64,000 nt of DNA from Planctomycetia bacterium (GTDB taxonomy: Bacteria; Planctomycetota; Phycisphaerae; Phycisphaerales; SM1A02), in contig SYGP01000035.1 in the NCBI GenBank assembly GCA_005799495.1, positions 62,001-126,000 of the forward strand. The letters are read 5' to 3'. Of the stretch, positions 54,655 through 62,599 are shown piece after piece. The number at the start of each line of letters is the position of its first letter. Position 1 is the first letter of the stretch. The notes below the pieces were generated by a model. The model was given only the letters and a program-made list of their open reading frames with translations, had not been told where the DNA came from and searched no databases. The position numbers and the translations under genes are program-made.

Positions 54655-56552
54655 GAGCGATCGGGATGCAGGGGAGCAGCGCCGGTCTGTCGCATCATGG
54701 CAATCTCGTCACATGCGGTATTGCGTGGACACTTTGCGCAGTCCTTGAGGACCTTCTCGGGAAGGATGCTGACGGGCACCGTCGCGAATCCACAGCGCGC
54801 GAAGAAGTCCGGCGCCCGCGTGAGGACGAAGACCTTTGGGATGCCAAGATCTGCCGCCCACTTGACGAAGTAGTTGGTGAGGACGGAACCAAGTCCGCCG
54901 CCGATCCGCGATGGGATGATGCCGAGCGAGCGGATCTCGGCCAGTTGTGGCGTGTAGATCCAAAGGGATCCGCAGCCGATCACCCGATCATCCTCGACAG
55001 CCACCGCAAACTCGGAGAGCGTCTCGAGTACCTCGTCGCGCGAGCGGGGGAGATGCTCGCCCTCGCGCGCCCAGTGCTCGATGATGGCGCAGATGGCGTC
55101 GAGATCCTCCACGCGAGCTTCTCGGATGGTGATGCCATCCACGGTCTTGGACCCTGCAGGAGGTGGTGCAGCGGTCGGATCAAGCCGCTGGCGCACGGCA
55201 TGGACGGATCCTGCCACGCGCTCTGGGTTCGTCCCGCCTGGGATGTTGCGCCGATTGACGGCGCTGTCGATGGTGAGTGCGACGTAGACATCACCCTCAA
55301 TTCGCGGTTCCACCGCCTGCATCTGAGCGAGTGACAGTCCTTCGAGCGGCTTCGATTCAGCGATCGCCGTCCGAACGAGTCGACCGGCCGCATGATGCGC
55401 GTCACGGAAAGGAAGGCCCCGGTGGACGAGGTAGTCGGCGAGTTCCGTCGCGTTGGAGTAGCCGCCCGCCGCCGCATCATGCGCCTGCTCGCGATTGACC
55501 TTGAGCCCATCGAGCACGACAGGCAGCATGCGAAGCGACAGCGACAGATGCTCCATCGCATCGAAGAGCGGTTCCTTGTCCTCTTGAAGATCCTTGTTGT
55601 AGGCGAGTGGGAGTCCCTTGAGGATGGTCAGCATCTGGACAAGACTTCCGATGTGCCGACCGGACTTGCCGCGAATCAGCTCAAGCGCATCCGGATTCTT
55701 CTTTTGAGGCATCAGGCTCGAGCCGCTGGTCACCGCATCGGAGAGTTCCACCAAACCAGCCTCGCTGCTGCAGTAGAAGATCAGATCTTCTGCCATGCGC
55801 GAAAGATGCACGGCACACAGCGCAGTGGCAGCGAGGGTCTCGACCACGAAGTCGCGGTCGCTGACGGCATCGAGCGAGTTGGCACTCGGCGTCATGAATC
55901 CGAGTTCGCGTGCAAGCCGTTCACGGTCGACGGGATAGGCAGTCCCTGCGAGCGCACCCGAACCGAGGGGGCACACCGCTGCCCGGTGGGACGCATCTTC
56001 GAATCGATCACGGTCACGCAACAGCATCTCGACATAGGCGAGGCACCAATGGGCGAACAGGATCGGCTGCGCCCGCTGCAGATGCGTGTAGCCGGGGAAC
56101 GCGGTCTCGCGCTCCCGCTCGGCAAGCGCCAGAAGAGAGCGGATGCACTCCGCAATCTCTTCTTGGCGGAGCGAGAGGTGCCGAAGTGTCCATAGACGGA
56201 GGTCGGTTGCGACCTGATCGTTGCGACTGCGCCCCGTGTGGAGCTTTTTCCCCAACGCACCCACGCGTGCAACGAGCTCGCGCTCGACCCATGAGTGGAT
56301 GTCCTCATCGCAGGCGCGTTCCAGTTGCGCAGGATGGGCAAGCCCATGATCGAGTACCTCCTGAAGCGCAGCCACGAGCGAGGCAAGCTCTTCGCCCGTG
56401 AGAACGCCAGCGCGTTCCAGCGCGCGTGCCCACGCCATGCTGCCTTCGATGTCTTCCCGCAACAACGTGCGATCGAACGGCAGCGAATCGTTGAACTGGC
56501 GGAAAAGCGGATCCGCCTCCTGCGTGAATCTGCCTGCCCAAGTCACGCTCAT
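54651..56552 (-). CDS. argH: Argininosuccinate lyase fused to N-acetylglutamate synthase domain
   Basis: 633 residues. Residues 1 to about 460 are argininosuccinate lyase ([41 protein letters not shown], and the signature [21 protein letters not shown]). After a short linker, residues 472 to about 621 form a GNAT acetyltransferase of the short ArgA type: [40 protein letters not shown] (acetyl-CoA loop) and the Cys-rich end [18 protein letters not shown]. It would split argininosuccinate and also acetylate glutamate. Similar ArgH(A) fusions are known in some marine gamma-proteobacteria. It overlaps argG and argJ by 4 bases each. Confidence 0.94.
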   Translation of the reverse strand: MSVTWAGRFTQEADPLFRQFNDSLPFDRTLLREDIEGSMAWARALERAGVLTGEELASLVAALQEVLDHGLAHPAQLERACDEDIHSWVERELVARVGALGKKLHTGRSRNDQVATDLRLWTLRHLSLRQEEIAECIRSLLALAERERETAFPGYTHLQRAQPILFAHWCLAYVEMLLRDRDRFEDASHRAAVCPLGSGALAGTAYPVDRERLARELGFMTPSANSLDAVSDRDFVVETLAATALCAVHLSRMAEDLIFYCSSEAGLVELSDAVTSGSSLMPQKKNPDALELIRGKSGRHIGSLVQMLTILKGLPLAYNKDLQEDKEPLFDAMEHLSLSLRMLPVVLDGLKVNREQAHDAAAGGYSNATELADYLVHRGLPFRDAHHAAGRLVRTAIAESKPLEGLSLAQMQAVEPRIEGDVYVALTIDSAVNRRNIPGGTNPERVAGSVHAVRQRLDPTAAPPPAGSKTVDGITIREARVEDLDAICAIIEHWAREGEHLPRSRDEVLETLSEFAVAVEDDRVIGCGSLWIYTPQLAEIRSLGIIPSRIGGGLGSVLTNYFVKWAADLGIPKVFVLTRAPDFFARCGFATVPVSILPEKVLKDCAKCPRNTACDEIAMMRQTGAAPLHPDRS

Positions 56553-57814
56553 CGAGATGCCTTCTCCTTTGCCGCGCGTGGGGCTTGCATGCCTGCGAGC
56601 GCAGCCGCGTCGCGCATGGCTCGGATTCGTGCAGGAAGCGCGAAGAGCCGGATGAACCCCTCGGCATGCGTCTGGTCATAGACCTCGTCCTCGCCAAAGG
56701 TCGCGAAGTCCTGGCTGTAGAGCGAGTGCGGACTGCGGCGACCTGCGATTGTGGCCGTGCCTTTGAAGAGCCGGACGCGGACATCGCCGTCGAGCACCTT
56801 CGCTGCCTCCTGAGCGCCAGCCCACAACACCTCGCGCAGCGGCGTGAACCAAGTGCCTTCGTACACGAGGCGTGCGAACTCGAGCGCAAGTCGCTGCCGC
56901 CATTGCAGCGTGTCGCGGTCGTAGCAGAGTTGTTCCAGACCACGCAGCGCTTCCATCAGGATGGTGCCACCCGGCGTTTCATAAGCGCCACGACTCTTCA
57001 TTCCAACCAGACGGTTCTCCACCAAGTCGATGCGACCGACGCCATGGGTGCCGCCGAGCTGGTTCAAGGTATCGAGCAGTGAGACGCCATCCATGGGAAC
57101 GCCATCGAGTGCAATCGGGAATCCGCCGCGGAATGTGATGGTCACCTCTGCTCCGGCATCCGGTGCCCGCCGCGGATCGGTCGTGAGCATCCATACATCC
57201 TCGGGCGGTGCCTTCCATGGATCCTCCAGATCACCGCCCTCGTGGGAGATGTGCCAGATGTTGGCATCTCGGGAATAGATCTTCTCTGCGCTCGCAGCGC
57301 AGGGGATGGACCGAACCCTCAGGTAGTCGAGCATCTGCTCGCGACTTCGGAGGTTCCACAGACGCCAGGGTGCGATGACAGGCAGGTGCGGAGCGAGCGC
57401 TGCGAATGCACTCTCGAAGCGCACTTGGTCGTTTCCCTTGCCGGTGCAGCCGTGGCTGAGGGCGTCGCATCGCTCCTCGAGTGCGGCTTCGACCTGCGCT
57501 TGCGCGATGATTGGACGCGCGATCGATGTGCCGAGGAGGTAACGCCCCTCGTACACCGCGCCGGTGATTGCCATCGGGAAGACGAAGTCGCGCAAGAACA
57601 CGGGGCGGAGATCTCGGACGACGCACTTGGTCGCGCCGGACTTGAGCGCTTTCTGCTCGATTCCCTCGAGTTCGCGGGCGCCCTGGCCGACATCCGCCAC
57701 GACGGCAATCACTTCGCATCCATAGGTCTCGACCAGCCATGGAATGATGCAAGAGGTGTCGAGTCCACCGGAGTAGGCGAGTGCAACGCGTTGGGGTTTG
57801 AAGTTCTGTGCCAT
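56549..57814 (-). CDS. argG: Argininosuccinate synthase
   Basis: 421 residues from the ATG at 57814 ([26 protein letters not shown]), which begins with the ATP-pyrophosphatase P-loop [21 protein letters not shown] and [15 protein letters not shown] are conserved ATP and substrate loops. It joins citrulline and aspartate. 80 bases with two hairpins separate it from argF upstream; it overlaps argH by 4 bases. Confidence 0.96.
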   Translation of the reverse strand: MAQNFKPQRVALAYSGGLDTSCIIPWLVETYGCEVIAVVADVGQGARELEGIEQKALKSGATKCVVRDLRPVFLRDFVFPMAITGAVYEGRYLLGTSIARPIIAQAQVEAALEERCDALSHGCTGKGNDQVRFESAFAALAPHLPVIAPWRLWNLRSREQMLDYLRVRSIPCAASAEKIYSRDANIWHISHEGGDLEDPWKAPPEDVWMLTTDPRRAPDAGAEVTITFRGGFPIALDGVPMDGVSLLDTLNQLGGTHGVGRIDLVENRLVGMKSRGAYETPGGTILMEALRGLEQLCYDRDTLQWRQRLALEFARLVYEGTWFTPLREVLWAGAQEAAKVLDGDVRVRLFKGTATIAGRRSPHSLYSQDFATFGEDEVYDQTHAEGFIRLFALPARIRAMRDAAALAGMQAPRAAKEKASR

Positions 57815-57839
57815 GTCGAGGAATCCTGTCGGGTCAGCT

Positions 57840-57890
57840 TCAGGCGATGCCTGATGGGGGGGGCGAAGGTGGACGCACTGCACGTCCACC
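57840..57890 (-). promoter_or_regulatory. Two hairpins between argF and argG
   Basis: GGTGGACG (57868-57875) pairs with CGTCCACC (57883-57890), an 8-bp stem 4 bases after the argF stop. TCAGGC-GAT-GCCTGA (57840-57854) forms a 6-bp stem nearer argG. No U-tract follows the first, so partial termination, mRNA processing or stability control are all possible. An 8-G run (57856-57863) lies between them. Confidence 0.45.
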
Positions 57891-57894
57891 GAAA

Positions 57895-58860
57895 TCAGAT
57901 CTGTTTCGTGTGCACGATGTCCGGTCGCAAGAGGGAGAGCAGCAGCGCGTTCTGGACATGCATGCGGAACTCCGCCTGATCGAGCGTGATCGAGCGCGGG
58001 CCATCCAGAATATCGGTCGTGACCTCTTCGCCGCGGTGAGCAGGAAGGCAATGCATGAACAGTGCCTGGGGACCTGCGCAATCCATCAACGCAGCGTTCA
58101 CCTGATAGGGTCGCAGGCTCTCCATCTTCGCTGCAGGATCGCCGCCTTCGCCCATCGACACCCAGACATCGGTGTAGATCGCATCGACGCCTTCGACCGC
58201 TGTCAAGTCATCCGTGCAGGTGATCGTCGCGCCGCTTCGGAACGCACGCGCAGCGGCAACTTGCAAGACCTCATCGCTCGGTCTGCATGTCTTGGGCGTG
58301 ATCACCTGCAGGCGTCCACCCAATGTGGCGACTGCCTCGATCAGCGAATGGCAAACATTGTTGCCGTCGCCCACCCAGGCCAGATTCGCCTGGGATGGAT
58401 CGATCCCATGCGCAGAAAGCGCGGCGAGATCAGCAAGCGCCTGGCATGGATGGTGCAGGTCCGAGAGCGCATTGATCACGGGGACATCGCTCACTGCAGA
58501 AAATCGGGTGAGCAGACCATGGGAGACGCATCGAATGACGACGGCGTCGACCCACCGGGAGAGGTTGCGGGCGGTGTCTTCCACACTCTCCCGCTCGCCG
58601 ATGCGGGAAGCCGTGTGATCCAGGAAGATCACGCCGCCGCCGAGTCTTTGGAATCCGGCTTCGAAGGAGACGCGGGTTCGCAGGGATGGCTTCTCGAAGA
58701 GCAGCACGAGGGATCGCTGTGCCAGCGCGCCTGCGAAAGGCTTCAGATCGCCTCTCATGTGCGACGCAGTTCGCAGGAGGCGCAGGATCTCCGATGCGGT
58801 CAGATCGCGAATCTGCAGCAGGTGCCGAGTGGCAAGCGAGGAGCGTTCCAGCATGGTCAT
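57895..58860 (-). CDS. argF: Ornithine carbamoyltransferase
   Basis: 321 residues from the ATG at 58860, which overlaps the argB stop (ATGA). The carbamoyl-phosphate loop is SLRTRVSFE in place of the more common [14 protein letters not shown] and the ornithine-binding [14 protein letters not shown] are intact, and [10 protein letters not shown] is conserved. It makes citrulline. The motifs fit ornithine rather than acetylornithine as substrate, though that is not proven by sequence alone. Confidence 0.93.
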   Translation of the reverse strand: MTMLERSSLATRHLLQIRDLTASEILRLLRTASHMRGDLKPFAGALAQRSLVLLFEKPSLRTRVSFEAGFQRLGGGVIFLDHTASRIGERESVEDTARNLSRWVDAVVIRCVSHGLLTRFSAVSDVPVINALSDLHHPCQALADLAALSAHGIDPSQANLAWVGDGNNVCHSLIEAVATLGGRLQVITPKTCRPSDEVLQVAAARAFRSGATITCTDDLTAVEGVDAIYTDVWVSMGEGGDPAAKMESLRPYQVNAALMDCAGPQALFMHCLPAHRGEEVTTDILDGPRSITLDQAEFRMHVQNALLLSLLRPDIVHTKQI

Positions 58861-59735
58861 GGCTTGGATGCGTGAGCCCATGCGTGCGAAGTGCGTGGCG
58901 ACTCGCTGGCGATCACGCGGGTTCCGACGTGTTCGCCGCGTTGGAGCCGCTGCAGCACGGCGGCCTCACGCCACGATGCGATGACCACGGGGGTATTGCT
59001 GCGCTCTGCGGATTCGAGTGCGCCGCGGACTTTCGGAATCATGCCGCCCGAGATGGTGCCGTTGCTGATCCAGTCCGCTGCGTCTCGGGCAGTGAGATGC
59101 TGCGCCGTCGCCCCGTTGGGCGCGCGGACACCCGAGACATCGGTGAGAAACACCAACATCCTTGGGCGGATGATGCGGGCGAGCGCAGAGGCGGCGTCAT
59201 CTGCGTTCACATTGACCAGTTGTCCCGTTGCATCCGCGCCGATGCTGCTGATCACGGGAAGGAAGCGAGCGGCCAGGAGCGTCTGAATGATGGTGGGTGA
59301 TCCGCCCACGACCGATCCCACGCGCCCTGGGTCGAAGTCAGGTGCCCCGCGCAGTTCGCACTGGGCGAGGAACCCATCGGTCAGCGAGAGTCCAATCGCA
59401 CCGGCTCCCGCCGCAATCAGTCGTGCGACGAGCGTGGTGTTGAGTGACCCTGCAAGCACGCCCGCGATCTGCTCCATGTGGGCGGGTGGGGTGATGCGGA
59501 TGCCCTCTCGCTTCTCGCTCGTCCACGAAAGCGCCGCCAGTTGACGGTCGACCGCGCTGCCGCCGCCATGCACGAGCACCACACTGCCAGGGACAGCTTG
59601 GTGCAAGGCCGCGACCGAACGAAGCGTGGCGTCGAGCGCGTCGGCATCGTCGAGCAGTGCGCCGCCGAGTTTCAGCAGCAGTGGTGCAGCGGAAACGGGT
59701 GAAGAGCATGGACGAATCGGCTTCGGTTCAATCAT
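58857..59735 (-). CDS. argB: Acetylglutamate kinase
   Basis: 292 residues from the ATG at 59735. Amino-acid-kinase fold: LLLKLGGALLDD, VLVHGGGSAVDRQL, NVNADDAASALARI, FLTDVSGVRAPNG and the C-terminal ISGGMIPKVRGALESAE. It phosphorylates N-acetylglutamate, the usual control point of the pathway. 19 bases after argC. Confidence 0.95.
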   Translation of the reverse strand: MIEPKPIRPCSSPVSAAPLLLKLGGALLDDADALDATLRSVAALHQAVPGSVVLVHGGGSAVDRQLAALSWTSEKREGIRITPPAHMEQIAGVLAGSLNTTLVARLIAAGAGAIGLSLTDGFLAQCELRGAPDFDPGRVGSVVGGSPTIIQTLLAARFLPVISSIGADATGQLVNVNADDAASALARIIRPRMLVFLTDVSGVRAPNGATAQHLTARDAADWISNGTISGGMIPKVRGALESAERSNTPVVIASWREAAVLQRLQRGEHVGTRVIASESPRTSHAWAHASKP

Positions 59736-59754
59736 GGGACTGCCTTTGGGGTGA

Positions 59755-60822
59755 TCACTGCGGAGTCGGCTGCTGCAGAGCGGACGGGAGATGGAATCCC
59801 ACTCGCTCATCGAAACCGAAGCGGATGTTCATGCACTGCAGCGCCTGTCCCGCGGCACCCTTGAGAAGGTTGTCGATGGCGCTGCAGAGAACGAGATGGC
59901 GGCGAGATGCGTCGACGGCGAATCCAATGTCGCAGCGGTTGGTACCCGCGACGGCCCCGACGCTCGGCCAGACCCCCGCGGGGAGCAGATGGACGAAGGG
60001 TTCCGCCTCGTAGCGAAGCGAGAGCGCGGAACGAACATCCACTTCGGTGACATCGGCAGCAAGCGTGGCGTGCACGGTCGAGAGGATGCCGCGTGGGTAG
60101 GGGCCGAGGTGTGGCGTGAAGATGACTTCCGTCCCGCACTCCTGCTCCATCTCGGGCTGATGGCGATGCGTGAGGACACCGTACGGTTGCTGGCTCACTT
60201 CGCAGAAGAGGTTTCGCAGTGCCAGGGAACGCCCAGCGCCGCTGACACCACTCGTGCTGTCCACGATGATCGGACTTGCCGCGAGAAGTCCCGCATCGGT
60301 CAGTGGTCGCACGGGGAGGATCACACTGGTCGGATAGCAGCCGGGCACCGCGACAAGCTGCGCGCGAGCAATGCTGCTTCGGTTGAGCTCGGCAAGGCCG
60401 TAGACGGCATGCCGCAAGAGGGCAGCGTGGTGATGGGTGAATGCGTAGTGCTTTGGATACGCGTTCGGGTCCGTCAGGCGGAATGCTGCCGAGAGATCCA
60501 AGACGACAATGCCTTCACGGCAGAGCTGCGGCGCGAGATCGTGGCTGACTTCGTGCGGCGTGGCGAGAAAGACCACATCGGGCGAATCCGCAAGGATCGC
60601 CTCGAGGCTCGCAGCGCGGATGGGCAACTCGGTCCACCCGCGGAAGCTCGGGAACTCCGATGCAAACGCACTTTCGGGTTTCGCCGCGGCGCGCTGCGAC
60701 GAACCGAAGAGCCCACCGATCTTCAGGCCAGGGTGGCGGAGCAGGAGCCCCACCAGTTCAGCACCGGAGTAGCCGCCCGCACCGACCACGGAGACAACCA
60801 ACGCGTCGCGCTCGCTCTTCAT
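59755..60822 (-). CDS. argC: N-acetyl-gamma-glutamyl-phosphate reductase
   Basis: 355 residues from the ATG at 60822, overlapping the argR stop by 4 bases. NADP-binding VVGAGGYSGAELVGLLLRHP at the N-terminus, active-site Cys in VAVPGCYPTSVIL, and HRHQPEMEQE with the conserved His region. Cytoplasmic. argD, the next step of the pathway (acetylornithine aminotransferase), is not in this cluster. Confidence 0.95.
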   Translation of the reverse strand: MKSERDALVVSVVGAGGYSGAELVGLLLRHPGLKIGGLFGSSQRAAAKPESAFASEFPSFRGWTELPIRAASLEAILADSPDVVFLATPHEVSHDLAPQLCREGIVVLDLSAAFRLTDPNAYPKHYAFTHHHAALLRHAVYGLAELNRSSIARAQLVAVPGCYPTSVILPVRPLTDAGLLAASPIIVDSTSGVSGAGRSLALRNLFCEVSQQPYGVLTHRHQPEMEQECGTEVIFTPHLGPYPRGILSTVHATLAADVTEVDVRSALSLRYEAEPFVHLLPAGVWPSVGAVAGTNRCDIGFAVDASRRHLVLCSAIDNLLKGAAGQALQCMNIRFGFDERVGFHLPSALQQPTPQ

Positions 60823-61367
60823 CGGATTGCCTTCCTCCGGGCACCGCGCTTGGCATTGCCTGTCGCACGGGTCGTCCTCCGAGCGGTCCTCCCAGCGGAT
60901 GAGGCATCGGACACGCTCTGCAGGCGGTGCGTCAGAGCCTTGGCCGACGCGCTGCTCGAGCATGCGACAAGGATGCAGTCGTCGCCGGCGATCGTGCCAA
61001 TCTTGCCTGCAAGGTCTACGCGGTCCATCTCGATGGCGAGTGCGCTTGCTTGTCCGGGTGGGGTATGGATCACGGCGAGCGTTCCTGCCTGCTGGACGGA
61101 GACGAGCAACCGACGGACTGCCGACGACAGTCCCGAGTGCGTCGCATCCGTTTCGGGCGGGGGAGGCGTGCTCCCGTCGGTGCCGGGGAGCCGGTAGCCC
61201 GCCGCAGACTTCAGCACGCCGATCTCCGCCAAATCGCGCGAAAGCGTGGCTTGTGTCGCCTCGATGCCGCGCGCCGAAAGTTGACGAGCAAGCTCACGCT
61301 GGTTCATCACCGCGCCACCCGCGATCAGGCGGGTGATGAGCTGCAAGCGTTGGAGGCGAGTGGCCAT
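60819..61367 (-). CDS. argR: Arginine repressor
   Basis: 182 residues from the ATG at 61367; an upstream ATG at 61385 lies inside the promoter, so I reject it. The N-terminal winged helix has TRLQRLQLITRLI and ARQLSARGIEATQATLSRDLAEIGVLK; the C-terminal arginine-binding core has AGKIGTIAGDDCILVAC. It is ~25 residues longer than E. coli ArgR because of a basic tail. It is first in the operon argR-C-B-F-G-H(A)-J and overlaps argC, so the repressor controls its own operon. Confidence 0.93.
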   Translation of the reverse strand: MATRLQRLQLITRLIAGGAVMNQRELARQLSARGIEATQATLSRDLAEIGVLKSAAGYRLPGTDGSTPPPPETDATHSGLSSAVRRLLVSVQQAGTLAVIHTPPGQASALAIEMDRVDLAGKIGTIAGDDCILVACSSSASAKALTHRLQSVSDASSAGRTARRTTRATGNAKRGARRKAIR

Positions 61368-61370
61368 GAA

Positions 61371-61404
61371 CGCATCATTATGCATCTTGCTGAATAAATG
61401 TCAA
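61371..61404 (-). promoter_or_regulatory. argR promoter with ARG-box-like operator
   Basis: Minus strand: -35 TTGACA (61404-61399), 16-base spacer, -10 CATAAT (61382-61377), start expected 1-4 bases before the ATG at 61367. Overlapping the -10 and start is TGCAT-AATG-ATGCG (61384-61371), an imperfect inverted repeat that resembles half-sites of the ARG box (TGAAT-4-ATTCA). This placement would give classical autorepression. No Shine-Dalgarno, so the mRNA is probably leaderless. Confidence 0.55.
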
Positions 61405-61455
61405 GCAGTGCCTGCGCCGTCCGCCGCCGCGCGACTCAAAGAGTCGGCGATCCCG

Positions 61456-62133
61456 TCAGCCGTGTGCAGACGATGGTTCGCCAGCCGAAGCCACGGAGTC
61501 GGCCTTCGCGCTCTGCGGCTGGGGTGCAGTCTTCGCACCCGTCGCCGTGTGCTGCTTGTGCTTCAGCGCTTCCACCTTGGCGCGGTCGGGCACCATGATC
61601 ATCGACATGCGTTTGCCCGCCAGACGCGGTGTCATCTCCACCTTGCCGACATCCGCCAGTTGCTGGGCGATTTCGCTCATGCGCTGGGTTCCCTTGGCTG
61701 AGAACGCCAGCTCGCGACCACGGAAGTTCTGGACAAAGACGACACGGTAGCCCTCGATCAGGAAGTCACGCGCCTGCGCGACACGGATCCCCACATCGTG
61801 CGGATCGATCTTCATCGAGCGTCCGAGGCGGACCTCCTTCATCTCGCCAGCCTTGGACTTGGTCTTGCTGCTCTTCTCCTTCTTCGCCTGCTCGTACTTG
61901 TACTTGCCGAAGTCCATGATGCGCGCCACGGGCGGACGGCTCTCGGCTGCGATTTCGACCAGGTCGAGCCCTGCCTCCGCGGCGAGGCGCTTTGCCTCTT
62001 CCAACTCCACGACGCCGATCATGGTGCCATGCTGATCGATGAGCCGAAGTGGCGTCACGCGGATGCGATCATTGATCCGCGGACCGTAGTCGCGCGAGTC
62101 ACGGAAGGGGGGACGGCGATTGAACTGCGTAAT
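61456..62133 (-). CDS. infC: Translation initiation factor IF-3, probable AUU start
   Basis: 225 residues from an ATT codon at 62133, preceded by AGAGGA with 8 nt spacing. No ATG lies near the right place; in-frame ATGs are far upstream in a region without IF-3 similarity. The N-domain is PRINDRIRVTPLRLIDQHGTMIGVVELEEAKRLAAEAGLDLVEIAA; the C-domain is MKEVRLGRSMKIDPHDVGIRVAQARDFL. The C-terminus has an Ala/Pro/Ser tail. AUU starts allow IF-3 to repress its own synthesis. rpmI and rplT, usual partners, are not downstream; argR is. Confidence 0.93.
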   Translation of the reverse strand: MTQFNRRPPFRDSRDYGPRINDRIRVTPLRLIDQHGTMIGVVELEEAKRLAAEAGLDLVEIAAESRPPVARIMDFGKYKYEQAKKEKSSKTKSKAGEMKEVRLGRSMKIDPHDVGIRVAQARDFLIEGYRVVFVQNFRGRELAFSAKGTQRMSEIAQQLADVGKVEMTPRLAGKRMSMIMVPDRAKVEALKHKQHTATGAKTAPQPQSAKADSVASAGEPSSAHG

Positions 62134-62599
62134 GGCTAAGTTCCTCTGGAGGCGATGAAAGAAAGGGATGAACGAGCACGGTCCTGTCGGCTCGCTTGGC
62201 TGAACGACAGCCACTGAGCAAGTGCGGTCACGCTTGCGGTCTGCAAAGACTGGGTTGGGCTTGATGCGCTGGACCCGGCTGAACGATGGCTCGAGCCGAT
62301 CGTCATGCGCGGAGGTTGAAAGACAGAGCCATGCTGTGTGGAATCTCGCAGGGGGTCTGATGGTCCAGATCGTGTGCCCGAGGACGCTCCTCGAGCACAG
62401 AACAGTACCACGGTTTCGGGGGTTTGCACACGCAAGGCACAAAAATCGGCGCTTCTGGCAGTCGTGGGGGCTGCGGAGTCAGGGTGAAACTGCGTGATTT
62501 GCCTTGCTCGCGGCAAGAATTGTCCCAATTCGGGACAGTTTTTGCCTGGAGCAGCGCCCCGCTCGATCATCGAGCGACGCCCGAGTGGCTGCCGCCCGA
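62134..62599. other. 466-base intergenic region between thrS and infC
   Basis: On the minus strand this lies between the thrS stop and the infC start. It has no ORF I can support. It contains the infC ribosome-binding site (62142-62147) and, near the thrS end, an inverted repeat at 62518-62540. The rest shows no clear promoter or RNA motif to me, although its length suggests a leader or a promoter of infC. Confidence 0.5.
62518..62540. terminator. Inverted repeat after thrS, possible terminator
   Basis: AATTGTCCC-AATTC-GGGACAGTT, a 9-bp stem with one G-T pair, about 60 bases beyond the thrS stop on the minus strand. A TTTTT tract follows only on the plus strand, where no gene ends, so the strand and role are uncertain. 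Confidence 0.4.

Noticed and set aside
57856-57863. 8-G run as a phase-variation tract
   Set aside because: It is non-coding and not at a promoter that I can recognise, so no switching effect can be supported.
57815-58081. N-terminal extension of argG
   Set aside because: The open frame continues upstream, but ArgG homology begins at the ATG at 57814 and the extension overlaps the end of argF.
61368-61385. Upstream argR start at 61385
   Set aside because: This ATG lies within the -10 and operator sequences, so it would not be transcribed from that promoter.
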